From Phoebastria nigripes (lineage: Eukaryota > Chordata > Aves > Procellariiformes > Diomedeidae), in NCBI GenBank assembly GCA_035582835.1, contig JAYKAV010002948.1:127823-191822 (forward strand): a stretch of 64,000 nt of DNA, given 5' to 3'. The translations under genes were made by a program, and so were the position numbers. The notes under the pieces are model-generated. The model was not told the DNA's origin, made no database searches, and saw nothing but the letters and a program-made list of their open reading frames with translations. This document shows, piece after piece, positions 12,380 to 25,385 of the stretch (position 1 is its first letter; each line of letters begins with the position of its first letter).

Positions 12380-13778
12380 CTTGGGATTACAGGAGTCAGA
12401 CCAGATAATAAATATATTAATGGAGTTGAAGTATAAATTTTTGATTCCATTTGTATGTCTGTCTTTTCTCTCCTGCATGGCTTGATTGTTTATGTACATC
12501 ATTGTTGTACAACCTTCCCATAGTTTACATAAGAAAACCTGTTGTAGTAAAAGCTTTAGCTTTAAACTTGCACTCTTTATCTAACCAGTCTGCTTAATGA
12601 GTTCTCTTCTTTCAATTACTTCTTATACTGATTGATCTCACATCTGAATCAGCAGCTCTTGAAGAGATGTGAGTGATTGCTCTTTCAAGTGTGACTTGTG
12701 ACACCAAAGAGAGTAACGTGTTGGCACAACTGATATTGATGGTAGTTCTACCACTAATTTCAGATGCTTGGCGTAAATCTCCATATTTTGAATTCTAGGG
12801 CCTCTGTAGAATTTAGAGGTCTTGGGATTACAGTACTTCGATATGTAAATTACTGTGTAGTCCTAGCTCTCAAGAGCTCCAGGAAAAGCACTCTGTAAAT
12901 ACTGATGTCCTAAAAGAAAGTAGAACCATATTTTTCTGAGAGACAGGTTAAGTTCTTGAAGTATTGTTTATGTCAAATTTTCATTACCTGTGGTAACCAG
13001 CTGTGTTCCAAGAAAGTAATGTGATCGTATGGTGGTGTTACCTATGGTTGTTACAGCTTCTGCTACTGTGCTCTTCCTCCTGTGTTAGATTTTTTTCTGC
13101 TTCTTGTGATTAACATGTAAAGAGTATACCAGGCTACTTATCAGGCAGACAAAATTTTCCATCACAGCATTGAGCTAGATACAACATATGTTCAGATGTG
13201 CATGCTAAACAAACCTGAAAGGAACACAGCTGTATTTTCTAGAGCAGACTGACATTTCACACAGTTGCTTGCTTAGAAATACATTACCAGCTAATTGGTG
13301 AGCTAAATACATTTTACTCCATGCACAAAACTAAATTTCTCCATTAGAGGATTTAGATTTACTTCACAGTCCTCATTAATTGTTCTCATTTTATGTAATG
13401 ATATCTAACGATGCAAAACAGAACATAAGCATGGGGTTAAGGATTTAAACATAACAAAAATCAAGCATTACTGAGTTAAGTTTGAATATTTCGCAACCTT
13501 AACCGCAGTAGTTTTCACATATAGTCACTGAAATAGCATCTCATTACATAATAGAATATTCTTTCTCAGGTATCATAAGTAATAGAGAGTAACATTCTTT
13601 CATATAAATTATTTAGTATAACGTACAGTTGACAGGGTGAAGCACCTAAAAGTCACACAATGAAAGGGTTATTTTTTAGAGTAACTGTGATCTGTGCACC
13701 ATACACGTATAGGGCTAAATTTTTAAAGGGGTCTCAATTTTCCCTCTGATTTTATATCCTCAGTCTATTTCATGCATG

Positions 13779-13846
13779 TATGATAGGATTAAGATATCTG
13801 AGTTTTTGACTTCAGTCACGAATTGATATATCTTAATCCTTTCATA
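13779..13846. repeat. 19-bp inverted repeat (hairpin) with about a 30-nt loop
   Basis: The left arm (13779-13797, core AGGATTAAGATAT) and right arm (13828-13846, core ATATCTTAATCCT) are reverse complements with one mismatch over 19 bp. The loop is 30 nt. It lies in unique intron DNA and is not part of a repeat I recognise. Confidence 0.7.
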
Positions 13847-15855
13847 TCTGTCCGTAAAATAAGAGGCCATCTTTAAAAATTTCACCTAAAGTGCTCAATT
13901 TTGCCTTCAGATACCTCCATACAACTTCCATTGAAGTAATTGGAGCTGTGCCTGCATATCTGATGGTGGAACTGGACTCATTGCAATTAAGGTACACATT
14001 TACCGACATAACTAGTCATCTGGAATAATCGCTGGGCCCAGTGTGACATTCTGCATGTGCAGAATTTCCTAGATTGGACCCTCTGCGTGTGGGAGATTGA
14101 AGATTATGATGATAACTTTATTTCTTGCCTTAAATTTGTAGCTGTAGCAGAACTTTAACGTTATTTGCTGTATTTAATTTTCCTATTTTAAATAAGAAAT
14201 GTGGAAGAAGGACATGAAAACAACGTATTTTTCACAGTGATGTCTTTGTATATTATTTCATGCCCAACCAGCGCACAGACATTCCATGATTTCCACAAAC
14301 ACATTATGGATGGTACGTGCATGCACAATCGTGATTTGTGCAATAGTATAAGTTTAAAATATCCAACCCTGAGTGTACTGCTTTCTTTTTGTATCTTTGT
14401 GCTTGCAAAGCACAGACAAAAAGTAGATGTGTAAAGAATCCCACACTTAACTAGCAGCATAAAACCCAGATATGATAACATTGGTACCTCTTAATTCACA
14501 ATACAGATCTGTAAACAACATGATAGAGTACTTATTTTCCCCTAATTTAAAGTTCTCTGTGTTTTGTGATTGATTTCATGCAGCTTTTAAATTGGTGTCT
14601 CTCTCCTGTCACTTGTCTAGGGAGGGGCTGTTTACAAAAATCTTGACTTTTGAAACTAATTGTTTTGGAGAGAGTCATATAAATCCATGATTGACCCAAA
14701 AGCAGAAGATTTTGTGGAGTTTTTCCCAAATAAAATGCCAGTCTTGAATTTGTGACCACACAAAAAATTCCAACTAAAAGAAGTTGTTCTGGGATGTTAT
14801 AACCTGTTAAAACACAATGAACATAGTGAGCACTCCTGTGGTTTAGAATAGTGACTGATGAATATTTGGGTCTAGTTCTAGAACTGTTAAAAAGTGCCAG
14901 TTTTCAAGGTATTTGTTTTATTGGTATTCCTTTGTATTTATGGTGCTACTAAGTTTAAGAATGGCAGAATATATAGTTCCCTCTGAAAATTATCCACTAC
15001 CACAAAGGTTAACTTATTTTAAGGAAGTCTTAGCCCAGGGGCTTTCACACCACTCTTTCTGTTAGTGCAAGGTCATCTTCCTGTGGCAAGCAGAGCCAAT
15101 ATTAATTGCCATAACTTGTTCAAATTGAAGAAGATGCTCTTTGTAGCACCACAACTTCTTGAAGGTTTAAGATTAGATTTCTTTTTTTAAACAAACGTTG
15201 TCATAGGGAAATTGAAAACACAAGAATGAATAATTTCTTTGAAATAGAAGTGAACATTAGAGAGCAAAGTAGTGCTTTAAAAGGACTTTTTGTAAAAAAA
15301 AAAATCACTGGAAAATTACTGTATTTTTTACTATGACTGGTTGAATGGAGAAATCATTCCTCTCAAATAATCTTTAGTTGTGGTAAGCAGTTATGTTTTA
15401 AGATAGTAGTAGGAGTTAATTACTTTAAAAATAAATTTTAATACCTGTTTAATGCATTAATTCTTAGAATGCTACTGTGATATTTTCTACATTTAAGTAA
15501 ATACATGGTTAGATCATCATGGATTTATGTCCCCTGCATCCAGAATACTTAACACATTTATAATTCAGGCTATCACCTAAATTCTTTCACTCTTTTCATA
15601 TCTGTTGCACCAGCTTGGTTATGTATAGGAAATTGGGATGTCTGCCCATTTTCAGGTAAAGACTCTCGCAATGGAAGTGGTTGATTTCTTGACGTTAATG
15701 TTTCTTTGTTCTGTGTTTACACCCTGCTTGTTCTACATGTTTGTACATTTCTTTGTTTCGTTGAGATGGAAATAAGTTAAAATTGTTGCTAAACCGTTTG
15801 TTTTTCCAAAAGCTTTCCGCTATTTTTAATTGATTTTCATTGTGTGTTTTTGCAG

Positions 15856-15968
15856 CAAGCTTAGTAGTGGAGGAGCGAACGAGACAGATGAAAATGAAAG
15901 TGCACCGTTATAATCAGACGTCAGGGTCTGGTTCTAGCCAAGAACATGAGCGTGAGCAATATACCAAG
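15856..15968 (+). CDS. RIMS1: RIMS1 coding exon (second visible), Ser/Gly and basic linker
   Basis: Exon of 113 nt. Two nucleotides complete an Ala codon, then 37 codons read SLVVEERTRQMKMKVHRYNQ followed by TSGSGSSQEHEREQYTK. This is the conserved RIM segment just after the RIM-BP motif, in the C2A-C2B linker. The SGSGSSQE stretch followed by an EQY(S/T)K ending favours RIM1 over RIM2 in my recollection of the families. The segment has no known fold and is probably flexible, with a charged possibly helical start (EERTRQMKMKV). The acceptor is a strong TGTGTTTTTGCAG and the donor is AAG|GTAAAG. The exon ends in phase 0, which matches the TAT AAT start of the next exon. Confidence 0.96.
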
Positions 15969-18900
15969 GTAAAGTCAGTAGTATTGAAATGATACTTTGG
16001 CTTGAAAATTGAAGGCATAAACCTGTTTATTTAAAATATTATGTAACCCTCAAGAACACTGTGTTATAAAGCCTGACAGAAATGTCTTTGAGTAATAGCT
16101 TTTTAACATCGTTTTTACCCCCGTCTGATGTGCATTAGACTTAGTCTTTGATGTCACCTAAAATGAATCTGCAAAAAGCAGAACACTTCAAAACTAATTC
16201 AGGGAAGAGAGATCGTTCAACAGCTGTTAAACAAAGCCGTGTCACTTCTAGCTTAGAAAGTCCCTGGCCTGCAAATCCCTGGAGGCTGGAAAAGTGGGCC
16301 ATGGAAGCATCATTGTATGTTGGCCCTACTCTCTTTTTCTTCTCTAGGCCCTTGCTGTTGTCTGATGTGTAGAGAGCTAGGCAGAACTAAATCCAATCCC
16401 ATGCAGCTGTTCTCATATTTGTATAATTTTTTTGCATCCTAATAATGTCACAGATAAAGTATATTTCCTTTATTGAAATACATACTGATTACTTTGATCT
16501 CTTCTTCTAATAAAAGTGTAAAGATTTCCTCTGATAATTAAGTGTACATGAAATTACATTAATGAAGTTATATAGAGGGATCTTTTTTTTTTTTTCTTAA
16601 TAATGCTAAAATGATATCCCACAACCTTGTAAGTTTAAAACCATATAGGCTTCTGACCAAACTGCTGAAAATGTCTCATACACCTGCACTGCCACTTACA
16701 AATCAAGCTGTGAGGGGCTGGAGCTGAACTTTCTGTTAAAGATGTTTTGCCTTGTGACACCTAGTGGAGGGGGAACATTTGCAGAAGTCAGGAGGGGAAA
16801 AGTTTAGTTAGATTCTGTGTTTCCTTTTAGAGATACAGCACTGTGTTGGTGTAGGCAAGGTAAAGAGCAGGGACAAAAACAGCGGTAACTCAGTTGTGTG
16901 GGAAGCATTCCTGCAATTCTCTTCTCCCGGTGCCATTGAGAGTTACGTGCTTTCAACGAGTGACCACAGGATGGCAGTATGAATGTAGAAGTCCACTGTA
17001 AAAAATTCAAAGACACACATAGCAATTGTGTGCATTAAAAATAAGGTCTCAGAATAACAGTAGTTGGAAGCAAATCACAGCTTTTATTAATTTAGACTTT
17101 TGTGCTTCAAGAGCCACATTTCAAAGACTTTCTTCACATCAGTAAGAACTAAATGCTTGTATTTTTATTTCTATATTTTAAGAGACGAACTTTCCATTTG
17201 TGAACCGGTGCTGTACAGAAAACAACAAACATTGTCAAGCTCTCAACAGCTGGGGATGTCAGAACGCTCCTGGCATTTATTGATGTTGCACAGGCACAGG
17301 ACTTTCTGTCCCTGCCCCTCCAGGGTCACTTCCTTGTGTTTCACAGAATTGATGCATGCTCCTGGAGGCACAGATTAAAATAACAGATAAGTGAGGTATT
17401 CAACAGAAACAAAATCAGAAATTTACTTAGGAATAGGTAAATAGGCAATTGGGCATCTAACTTGTAGTATCTGACAGATTTGAAAGACTTGCTCAAGATC
17501 TTGTTACAGTTAAATATGGAGACAACTTTAATAAGGATGTTTCTTTTTTGAAAAAGTGACACTGTGAACATACCACTTAAATGAAATAGTTCTCAAAGAG
17601 AAGAGAAACAAGAGAAACAGTGCTTTAGGTCCTCAATCGCCAAATTGTGGGATATCAGTGCTATTAAAAAAAAAAAAAAAATTGGGATGGAAATTTCCAA
17701 TGACATCATCTGTCAGAAGCCAGAATTTGTATAATAATTAGAACAGCTCATTTGATATTGGGTTTGCCATTACCTTCACAAGAGGTCAACTCAGGACAAG
17801 AGGGTGAGATGCAGTGTGTCTCTGTGATACTTCCCAACCAGTTAACATGTTTTAAAAAAATAGTAAAAATGCGTTTGATAAAGTTTGCAGGAGAGAAAGG
17901 TAATGTGTGATCTTGCCAGGGTGACCAAACATACACCTTTGTTCATAGTCAAAGACCATTTTTCTGATTTGGATTAACTTTGCTTTCAGAGTGATTCAAA
18001 TGTTCCTATTTTTTCATTATGAAACATATTTTTTATCCTGACTCTCTTTAGTATTTATCATAAGCATTATTTTTGTTCCTCAATGTATTTTTCTTACTGT
18101 GCTAATGTAAATGCCATGAATGGTGAAATAGTTGTTGGAAAACATCAATCTGCAATGTTACCAGTTTCCCTTATCCTCTAGTACCTAGAGTTTTCTAGTA
18201 TCATCTTTAGTTTTTAAATATATGTGGAAATGAAATCAAAATGGAAATCACAGCTTGATGAATACTAGATGGAAAGAACTCTGTTGAAGTATTGTTTATT
18301 CAGAATTTTTAAAAAAGGTATGACCACAACTTTAAGGAAGCAAATTCGCTGTCCATTGTTACAAGAAAAATATTTTTGGGGTACCTGGTGTTCTGAAAGA
18401 CATTGACTCCTTTCCATGCTAAAACAGTAGTAAGGAGAATTAATGACTTGTAGTGGACTTTAAATCAAAAAATCTTTAACTTCTCATGTATTTTCTACGT
18501 GATAATGGTGTAGTACTAGATAGGATGGTCCAACCTATAATAAATTTTTAAGTGCTGAGAACAAATGAGCACATTCTAACACTCTGTACTATATTCAGTG
18601 ATGTAGCTGTTTGCTTCATATCACTATGGTGATAGTCATCACTTTAAAAATGTTACTAAAGCAAACCTTGTGCTACTGTCTTCCTTTAATCTCAGAAGAT
18701 GCTGAAAGAGTCAAGAAAATGATGAAGATTTAGACAGCTCTAATGAAAATGTAGTAAGTCATATCAGGTGGTGCAGTAAAGCTGATGTGACTGAGACTTC
18801 TAAGGACTTCAGACTAAAATCTGTGAAAAGTCTTTGAAAGCTGCAGGAGCAAGACTTACTTTAAATAAAAAAGAAAAAATGTTCAGTGGTCTAATAGACG

Positions 18901-20179
18901 TTTTGGAATAGTGAGAAAGAAATATTAAATAGCTATTAAAGAAACAGCAGTTGCAAGCAGAGTTTGTCTTTCTTTAACAGAAATGCTTCTTTCTTTCCCA
19001 AGTAGCAGTGTTTGCCCACTGCTTCAGAAAATAAGTATTTGTATTTATTAGAGAAATTATGCTGTGCTGCACATAGAGAAAATATTCACTCCTGCTTTTC
19101 AGAGCAATCAGCCCACATGGATTTGATTCTTCCACTATTTTAGCATTTCCAAATATGCTTGTTTTATTACACATAAAATTCTCTAATTTCAAAAAATTTC
19201 CATCAGTATGGACTGGATCTTCTTTGCAACAGTTAATTATGTGTATGCAAAATTAATTCCTTAAATTTAAATATGTTTTCTCTTATATTGAAACAAGCAT
19301 TTTTTTCAGAGGTATCGTAACATAGCCTTTGCAATTTCCAATCCATTTCTGGTGCATTTCTTCCATTTTTGTAATTTCTCCCACTCAGTTTCTCAATCTT
19401 CTAGTCTCAGTAAGCAAGCACTAGTTTTTCAAGCATGCATCATGCAAGTTATTCTGTAAACATTTTTAAACATCTGTGTTTTAAACATCCATTAATGGAT
19501 TTTGAATAGGCAACTGTCTGCTCTATAACATTTGTATAGGTCTTGATGGCTGTTCCACTCTAATTGTTTTGAGATCCTCACAGAGCTCACATCCTTATTT
19601 CCTTCAGTTCCAATGGAAAGACTCCATAATTTATGTGAAACAGTTAAATTCTAAAAAGCTAAATAATAAAAAAAATCCAACAAACCCTCTGTGGATTTGG
19701 CAAAAAGGTTTAAAGAAGAGCTTTGAACATCTCTCTGCCTTCTTTCTTGTATATTGGTAAGGCTGTAGTGGCTAGTATGCACATATTTGTGCTGTGTCAG
19801 TGTTTGAGAGAATCAAAACACTTTGGTAGCATAATTCTGGATTTGCATAGATATAAATGACAGTATATCTTAATTAGGCTCTTAATTCAAAATACAGTAA
19901 GTTTTTTATTCCAGATGCCACACACAGAACAAACGCCATGCTGCAGCTGCTCCAGCTTTCCAGAGAATGTCCAACACATTTTTTTGGAAGGTCTGTTTAT
20001 TCAAGAGAGTTAGTGATCAGAGCACTGTAGTACGTACTTAAAAGGACATGACTCTATATTTAGATGCACTACCGACTCAGTTAAGACTGTATGTGATTGG
20101 AAAGCATTTAACATAAAAGTATAATCATGACATTAGTTCAGTGGCACTCTGTGGATTTAACTTGGTAGTTAATGTCTAA

Positions 20180-20262
20180 AAGGAAGGAGACTTGGGAAGA
20201 TAGGGGACTGAGTATGTTACGTTTTATGTGATCCTGGGCAAGGCACTTAGGGCTATGTATAG
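20180..20262 (+). repeat. Ancient CORE/MIR-like SINE fragment
   Basis: The stretch ends with GTGATCCTGGGCAAGGCACT (20229-20248), close to the signature GTGACCTTGGGCAAGTCACT of amniote MIR and related tRNA-derived SINEs. The bases before it also resemble the SINE body after the B box. Only the middle of an element remains. The identification is by eye. Confidence 0.5.
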
Positions 20263-20836
20263 AAAATGCTCTTGGACATTGATGTGATGAGTATCTTCTT
20301 TTGATCCCCCTTCATCCACCTTCAAGAAAAAAATATTTACTATATATCATATTGATACGACAGTCACTCCAGTACTGGTAGGGTTTCACAAAATTCAATG
20401 AGGTCTGTTCATTCAGCTCGTGGACTTCACTGCAGTTTTCCCATGGTTTGACTTGCTCATTTTTTACTGTTCCCTGTTAGGAAGTTGAGTGATGTTCACA
20501 GTAGTTGAGTTGGTTGCAATTATGGGAAGAGTTACTTAGAATTACTGTTGCTTACTGGGCTCTGGACCATCACGTGAGCTGCTTCTAAGACACAGACCCA
20601 GATGCTGGTAGGGGCCTGGACACACAAAGGTGCTGACTGCCGGACCATGAACCCCAGCAGCATTTGGAGGAACCGTGTGTGAGCAGTCATAAAACTTGAG
20701 GTGCTTTGTGCATGATTCAGTGTTTCCTGACAAAATTCCGTGTTAGACTAAGGTGCCTCAAAAGATAGCCATGATTTCAAGACTTGCATAAGCCCCTGGA
20801 TGAATCTAGCCCTTCATGTTTCTGGTCTGGATTTCT

Positions 20837-20897
20837 TCATTTTAATTTCCTCATTTTAATCCCCATTTAATTTTCTCATTGAATTTCCTCATTTTAA
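20837..20897 (+). repeat. Short imperfect tandem repeat (TTCCTCATTTTAA type)
   Basis: TTCATTTTAA, TTCCTCATTTTAA, CCCCATTTAA, TTTTCTCATTGAA and TTCCTCATTTTAA follow each other with few changes. It is a pyrimidine-rich low-complexity repeat inside the intron with no clear function. Confidence 0.6.
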
Positions 20898-22276
20898 GCA
20901 CTTAATGAGGCACATATTTTCAGAGGTTAGTCACCTGAGGCTTTTTTTGTAGTCAAAGGAGGGGACACTCCTTCAATTTTCAAAGCTCTGAATTATTGTA
21001 TTCTCCATGCTTTTGGGAGATAAATCTAGAAATAGAAATACTTATTAATATAGAAGATAATATAATTATAATGGACTATTAAATTACTTCTAAAATGTCC
21101 CTTATAATCAGTAAAATTGTTAACATTGTTAGTCACTGAGGAACTGTAAAAGTATTCATGAAGTATACTCTTTTGGTTTACGTCTATGCTCTTTCCATTC
21201 ACATTAACACATCTGCCATTCATCATATCCCTTTTTTTCTCCTTTTGCTGGCATAGAAGCAGCAGCAACTCCACAGGTGGTGAAGTGAATGGAAGAACTG
21301 CATTTCAGCTGTTTATATTTTGGCTAGTTATATTGAAAAAATTTCTGTCTTTGTAATGCAGAAGCAGACAGTGCAGATAGTTTGGGCATTTGAAGCTAGC
21401 TGCTATTAATGTTTGAAAAACCAGACCTACGCTTTAGTAATTGCTATCAGAGTTGCTGCAAACTTCAGCAACTCTCCTAATGTGATAAATAATGCACCTT
21501 GGAATAGAAATGTTACATAAGCTTTAACTCTGTAAGACATAGAGTTGAAAGAGAAATGATTGCACTGAAAATTCACTTTATTTTGAAGCTTCAAAATTAT
21601 TTTTATATAATACTTAAATATAACATGACAGGGAAATTTATTACAAATACATGCAGAGTTATGAATAACAGTAGTTTTCTAGATGAGCAGGACTGTATTG
21701 TATTACTTTTGAGCCCAGTTGGAAATCTGCAGGCATTACTTCAATGCAGATACCAAATAAGTGGATCTTAGCCCAGGACATTTTTCTTCTGAATGATAAG
21801 TTCAGGTGTATTGCAACAGTAAAATGTTCTTCTTTTAATGATCACTGATTTGTGGAAGAGTATTATTTACTTCTGTCTATATTTGAGGGGAAAAATGTTA
21901 ACTTCAAAATTGCTTTCATTTTGTTCATCTGTTAGCTAAGATGACTGTTTGATTATAAGATTTTACTGAAAAGGGGTAGGTAGGGAATAAGCAGGAAAAG
22001 TTGTATGCCTCCTGTAGAGGACAGTGAATTCAGCAGAAGCAGCAGCTATAGGAAGGAAGAGCTAAATCCAGAAGTAGTAGTAGTAAAATGTAAACGCTAC
22101 AGCACTCAACATTAACTTTCAGCATCACCACTTTTTGTGCTAATCTCTATTTCTGTGAAGGGAGGTGTTTTCAGTTTCTTGGGAATCACAGCCCTGGCAT
22201 ACAGTGTAAAGGGGTAGTAAAAGCTCAACTATGCCATGAAAATCTCATTTAGGAAGGGAAACTCCATGTTTTATGC

Positions 22277-22335
22277 AGTAGCTCTGTGATTAGAATCCAA
22301 GGCAAGTGGAAGACATGGATTCAGTTTTTTCTTTT
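22277..22335 (+). repeat. Possible tRNA-derived SINE head, degraded
   Basis: TAGCTCTGTGATTAGAATCC resembles a tRNA A box with its neighbourhood (TAGCTCAGTGGTTAGAGC). It is followed about 30 bases later by GGATTCAGTT, which resembles a B box. This spacing suits an old tRNA-derived SINE such as MIR or AmnSINE. It is too diverged to name. Confidence 0.35.
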
Positions 22336-22564
22336 ATCTCCCACCTCACCATACAATTCTCTGTTTACCAACGTATGAAAGACTGGCTGTTAAGCCAGTC
22401 TGATATTTACAAAGCAATTCCATTTTGTACAGACTGCTGGACTATAGGGAGCAAGACAGAGTGAGGATATCTACATAGCCCCCATTTATGAGGATGATAC
22501 CTGGGCTGAAGACCCTGTGGCAATAAATGGTTTCATATTAATACTGAACAGTCATTTGATGAGG

Positions 22565-22660
22565 CTGAGTCCCTAAACAGTCACTGATACACAAGCTGGG
22601 ACTTCTGACTTCTCTCCCAGTATCCTAACCAGTAAGCTGGACAGTCATGCTTGATGCTTT
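22565..22660 (-). repeat. Possible tRNA-derived SINE head on the minus strand
   Basis: The minus strand of 22613-22641 reads CAGCTTACTGGTTAGGATAC followed by TGGGAGAGAAG, which resembles the A-box side of old tRNA-derived SINEs. Together with the fragment 280 bp away it may mark a nested or inverted pair of ancient SINEs. Assignment is by eye only. Confidence 0.35.
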
Positions 22661-24992
22661 CTCTCTCTCTCCTCTCCATCTTTTCCAGCCCATGTAGGTA
22701 GCCCATGAAAGGTGGAGCAAATTCAGTACGAGTGAAACAGAGGGTCTTCCGCTGCCCCACAAGGCGTATATAGTCCACTGTGTTCAACTTTGTTATTCTG
22801 CGGTTGAATAATTAATTGAGTGCTAAAAAAACAGCCAGATTCAGGTGTGGCTTGGGACAAAGGCCAGAAGCCTACACCTCCCTCAACACTTAAGAAGAAG
22901 AACGGCTTCCAGCAGGAGGAAGGAAGTCACTGCATCTGGCCTTAATGGTTCCCTTGATGGGAGAGCTCAGATGGTGTCAGCCTTCTCCAGCAGCACATCG
23001 TGCTGGCTCAGGGACCACATGAATCTTCTTCTACCATTCCAAATTCACTGTATGCACTCTCAAACCAAGGGCCACAAAGAGAATGTGGACTTTTTGGTGA
23101 GGAAGAAAAGTAAATAGACATCATATTGACAGAGGGGGGAAGTCAGATTGTCTTCAGCAAATACAAGTAAAACATGGAGATATTTCTGTAACACTCTGTT
23201 ACCATGCATAAAAAACCATGTATTTGAGAGAGACTGCATGGTTATATTTTAAACAAAGTATTTTTAAAATCTCACCTGCAGAGGAATCATTTCTAGATAC
23301 AGTTTAAATATATAGGTGAAATTCCTATTTCACTGAAATCAACAGAAATTTTATTATTTAATAGGATCATGATTTCTTTTGCAGATTGCAATTCTATTTA
23401 GCTCAATGGAAAACCAGAACATGCCATGTGTTCAGATGCTTTTCATATTTTTAGATGCCTCATTTTAGGAAAGCTTAAAGGATTCATTAGGAATTCTGTG
23501 GGAATTTTGCATAAATATCAAGGCTGGCTCAGGAGTGGGACAGTTTAACTTAAACTGGAAAAAAATAACCATTCAGTTTTCCATCCTCTGAACATTTATG
23601 TTTAGCATAAGTAAAAAGTTTTCATAGCTTTTATTCTTGCTTTGAATTTTTTTCAGACTTTAGAAGAAAAATGTGTCATCTAAAGAAATGTAAATGTTGC
23701 ATTATTATGAAATAGAGCTGATAAGAATTAGTGTGCTTTGTATTTGCATTTCGGAGAGGTTTATTTTGCAGTCTCAAAGAGGGCAAGCAGCAAAATTATT
23801 TAACAGACTCTACAAGCCATTTCCAAAAGGTGGTCTGAATAAACATATCAGCATAGTCTCACCTTAACTCCACTGGTCATTTATATTCAGATAAGTCACA
23901 CAAAGTCACTTGGAAAGAGAATCTCCAAATAAATCCTTGCTGTAGTTGAAAATATTTTTAAATACTGGAGTTCTTGAGTCCTCTGTGTTACCCACTTTAT
24001 TAAATCAGAGTTCTGCTGCATCTGTTTCCGTGTCAATGCCTGTTAGACATGTTATTTGAGCTCAAAGTCATCATGCTCCAATCTATTCTGAAATTATCTG
24101 CAGAGTTTCATTTAGTATTTGAAGCTGAAAATTTACCTTTAGTAAACCAGAGCTTTCTCTCCTGCAGATGTTTTTATTCAGTCAGCCAGTGCAAGCCCCT
24201 CACAGGGTATTGCCAAGAGTTTCCTCAATGCACACTCCTCAGGTTAAACCCCCAGGGTTTTCTTCATAAATTGGTTTGTGTTTTTAATCTTGGCGTATGC
24301 CGTCCAGGAGCTGTGAGTAACCCTGAAAGACATGCTGAGACACTAAATTTGTATAACCTCCATTTATCCTACAGATTTCTGTATTTACAGTCAGTGCTTA
24401 GTATCCTCTTTATTCCCTCCCCTTCTCTACTCCTGTTAACTTCTTCATCCTATCTTAGATGTTTTACCAAGAGGTTTCCAAGTGTGCTGTGTAGACCTCA
24501 AACATAGTTACTGAAAGGCTCCGGAGCAATAGAAGATAAACCTGGCTTGAGGACAGGAGGCCTGATACGTTCATCGGTACAAACCCAAGCTTGTGTTTGC
24601 CAGGCTTTTAAAGTTAAATCATGACATTTGCCAACGGACTGACCCTGCAACCCAGTGCCTAGTTAAGCTGGGGATATTCACAGACTGTCACAGCTTTGTG
24701 TGTAATTAATAAATAAACTTTCATGACTTGCAGTTTTACAGAGCACAGATCTGGAACATGAACTCCCTAGAGTGTCTTGTCAAAAACTGCCTAGTGCTCC
24801 CATGTGTTAATAGTTTTCCCATAATATGCCCTGGGAAGTATACCATTGGTATAGTCGCTTTCCAGCCAAGGGTACCTTGCTCTTTAATGGTAGTGGGTTT
24901 TAGTTTTGTGAACCTGACAATGATTTGATCCTCATATCTGTGTGACTGAAGATTTAGGTAAGTGTGACATTGCTAGGATTGAAGCTTTCTTT

Positions 24993-25385
24993 TCATAGAA
25001 TCATAGAATCATTTAGGTTGGAAAAGACATTTAAGATCATCAAGTCCAACCGTTAACCTAGCCAAGTCCACCACTAAACCATGTCCCTAAGCACCACATC
25101 TACACATCTTTTAAATACCTCCAGGGATGGTGACTCAACCACTGCCCTGGGCAGCCTGTTCCAATGCTTGACAACCCTTTCAGTGAAGAAATTTTTCCTA
25201 ATGTCCAATCTAAACTCCCCCTGGAGCAACTTGAGGCCGTTTCCTCTTGACCTATTGCTAGTTACTTGGGAGAAGAGACTGACACCCACCTCGCTACAAC
25301 CTCCTTTCAGGTAGTTGTAGAGAGCGATAAGGTCTCCCCTCAGCCTCCTTTTCTCCAAGCTAAACAACCCCAGTTCCCTTTATAT
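24993..25385 (-). mobile_element. CR1 LINE, 5'-truncated 3' end
   Basis: The minus strand encodes the C-terminal end of CR1 reverse transcriptase protein ([20 protein letters not shown], then [29 protein letters not shown] and SPSLEVFKR), ending at a stop after RDMV. It continues through the CR1 3' UTR to two ATTCTATGA-type octamers at 24993-25010. The reading frame is unbroken over about 97 codons, so this is the least decayed CR1 in the window. It is truncated at the 5' side, as most CR1 copies are, and cannot move by itself. It lies about 0.8 kb upstream of the third RIMS1 exon, antisense to the gene. Confidence 0.95.

Larger units (their letters stand above)
449..15855 (+). other. RIMS1: RIMS1 intron of about 15.4 kb
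   Basis: Phase-1 intron from GTATCA to TTTTTGCAG. It is mostly unique AT-rich DNA with no recognisable gene. Contents seen: a candidate 30-nt microexon at 6082-6111, homopolymer runs near 6819 (T) and 7215 (A), a weak ancient CR1-like stretch near 9.8-10.1 kb, a solo LTR at 11820-12379 and an inverted repeat at 13779-13846. ORFs of 60-150 codons inside it, including 119 codons on the minus strand at 11034-11393, match no family I know. The 153-codon ORF at 11975-12436 is LTR sequence. From 449 to about 6060, and from about 12.4 to 13.7 kb, I see no named element. Confidence 0.85.

Noticed and set aside
11975..12436. 153-codon plus-strand ORF
   Set aside because: It lies inside and just past the old LTR and is antisense to it; it is repeat sequence, not a gene.
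18698..18755. Possible exon after TTTAATCTCAG at 18.7 kb
   Set aside because: In the required phase 0 it meets a stop codon within nine codons.
24049..24507. 152-codon plus-strand ORF
   Set aside because: No family motifs, hydrophobic and Leu/Ser-rich composition expected from AT-rich or pyrimidine-rich DNA, no splice or promoter context; treated as chance.
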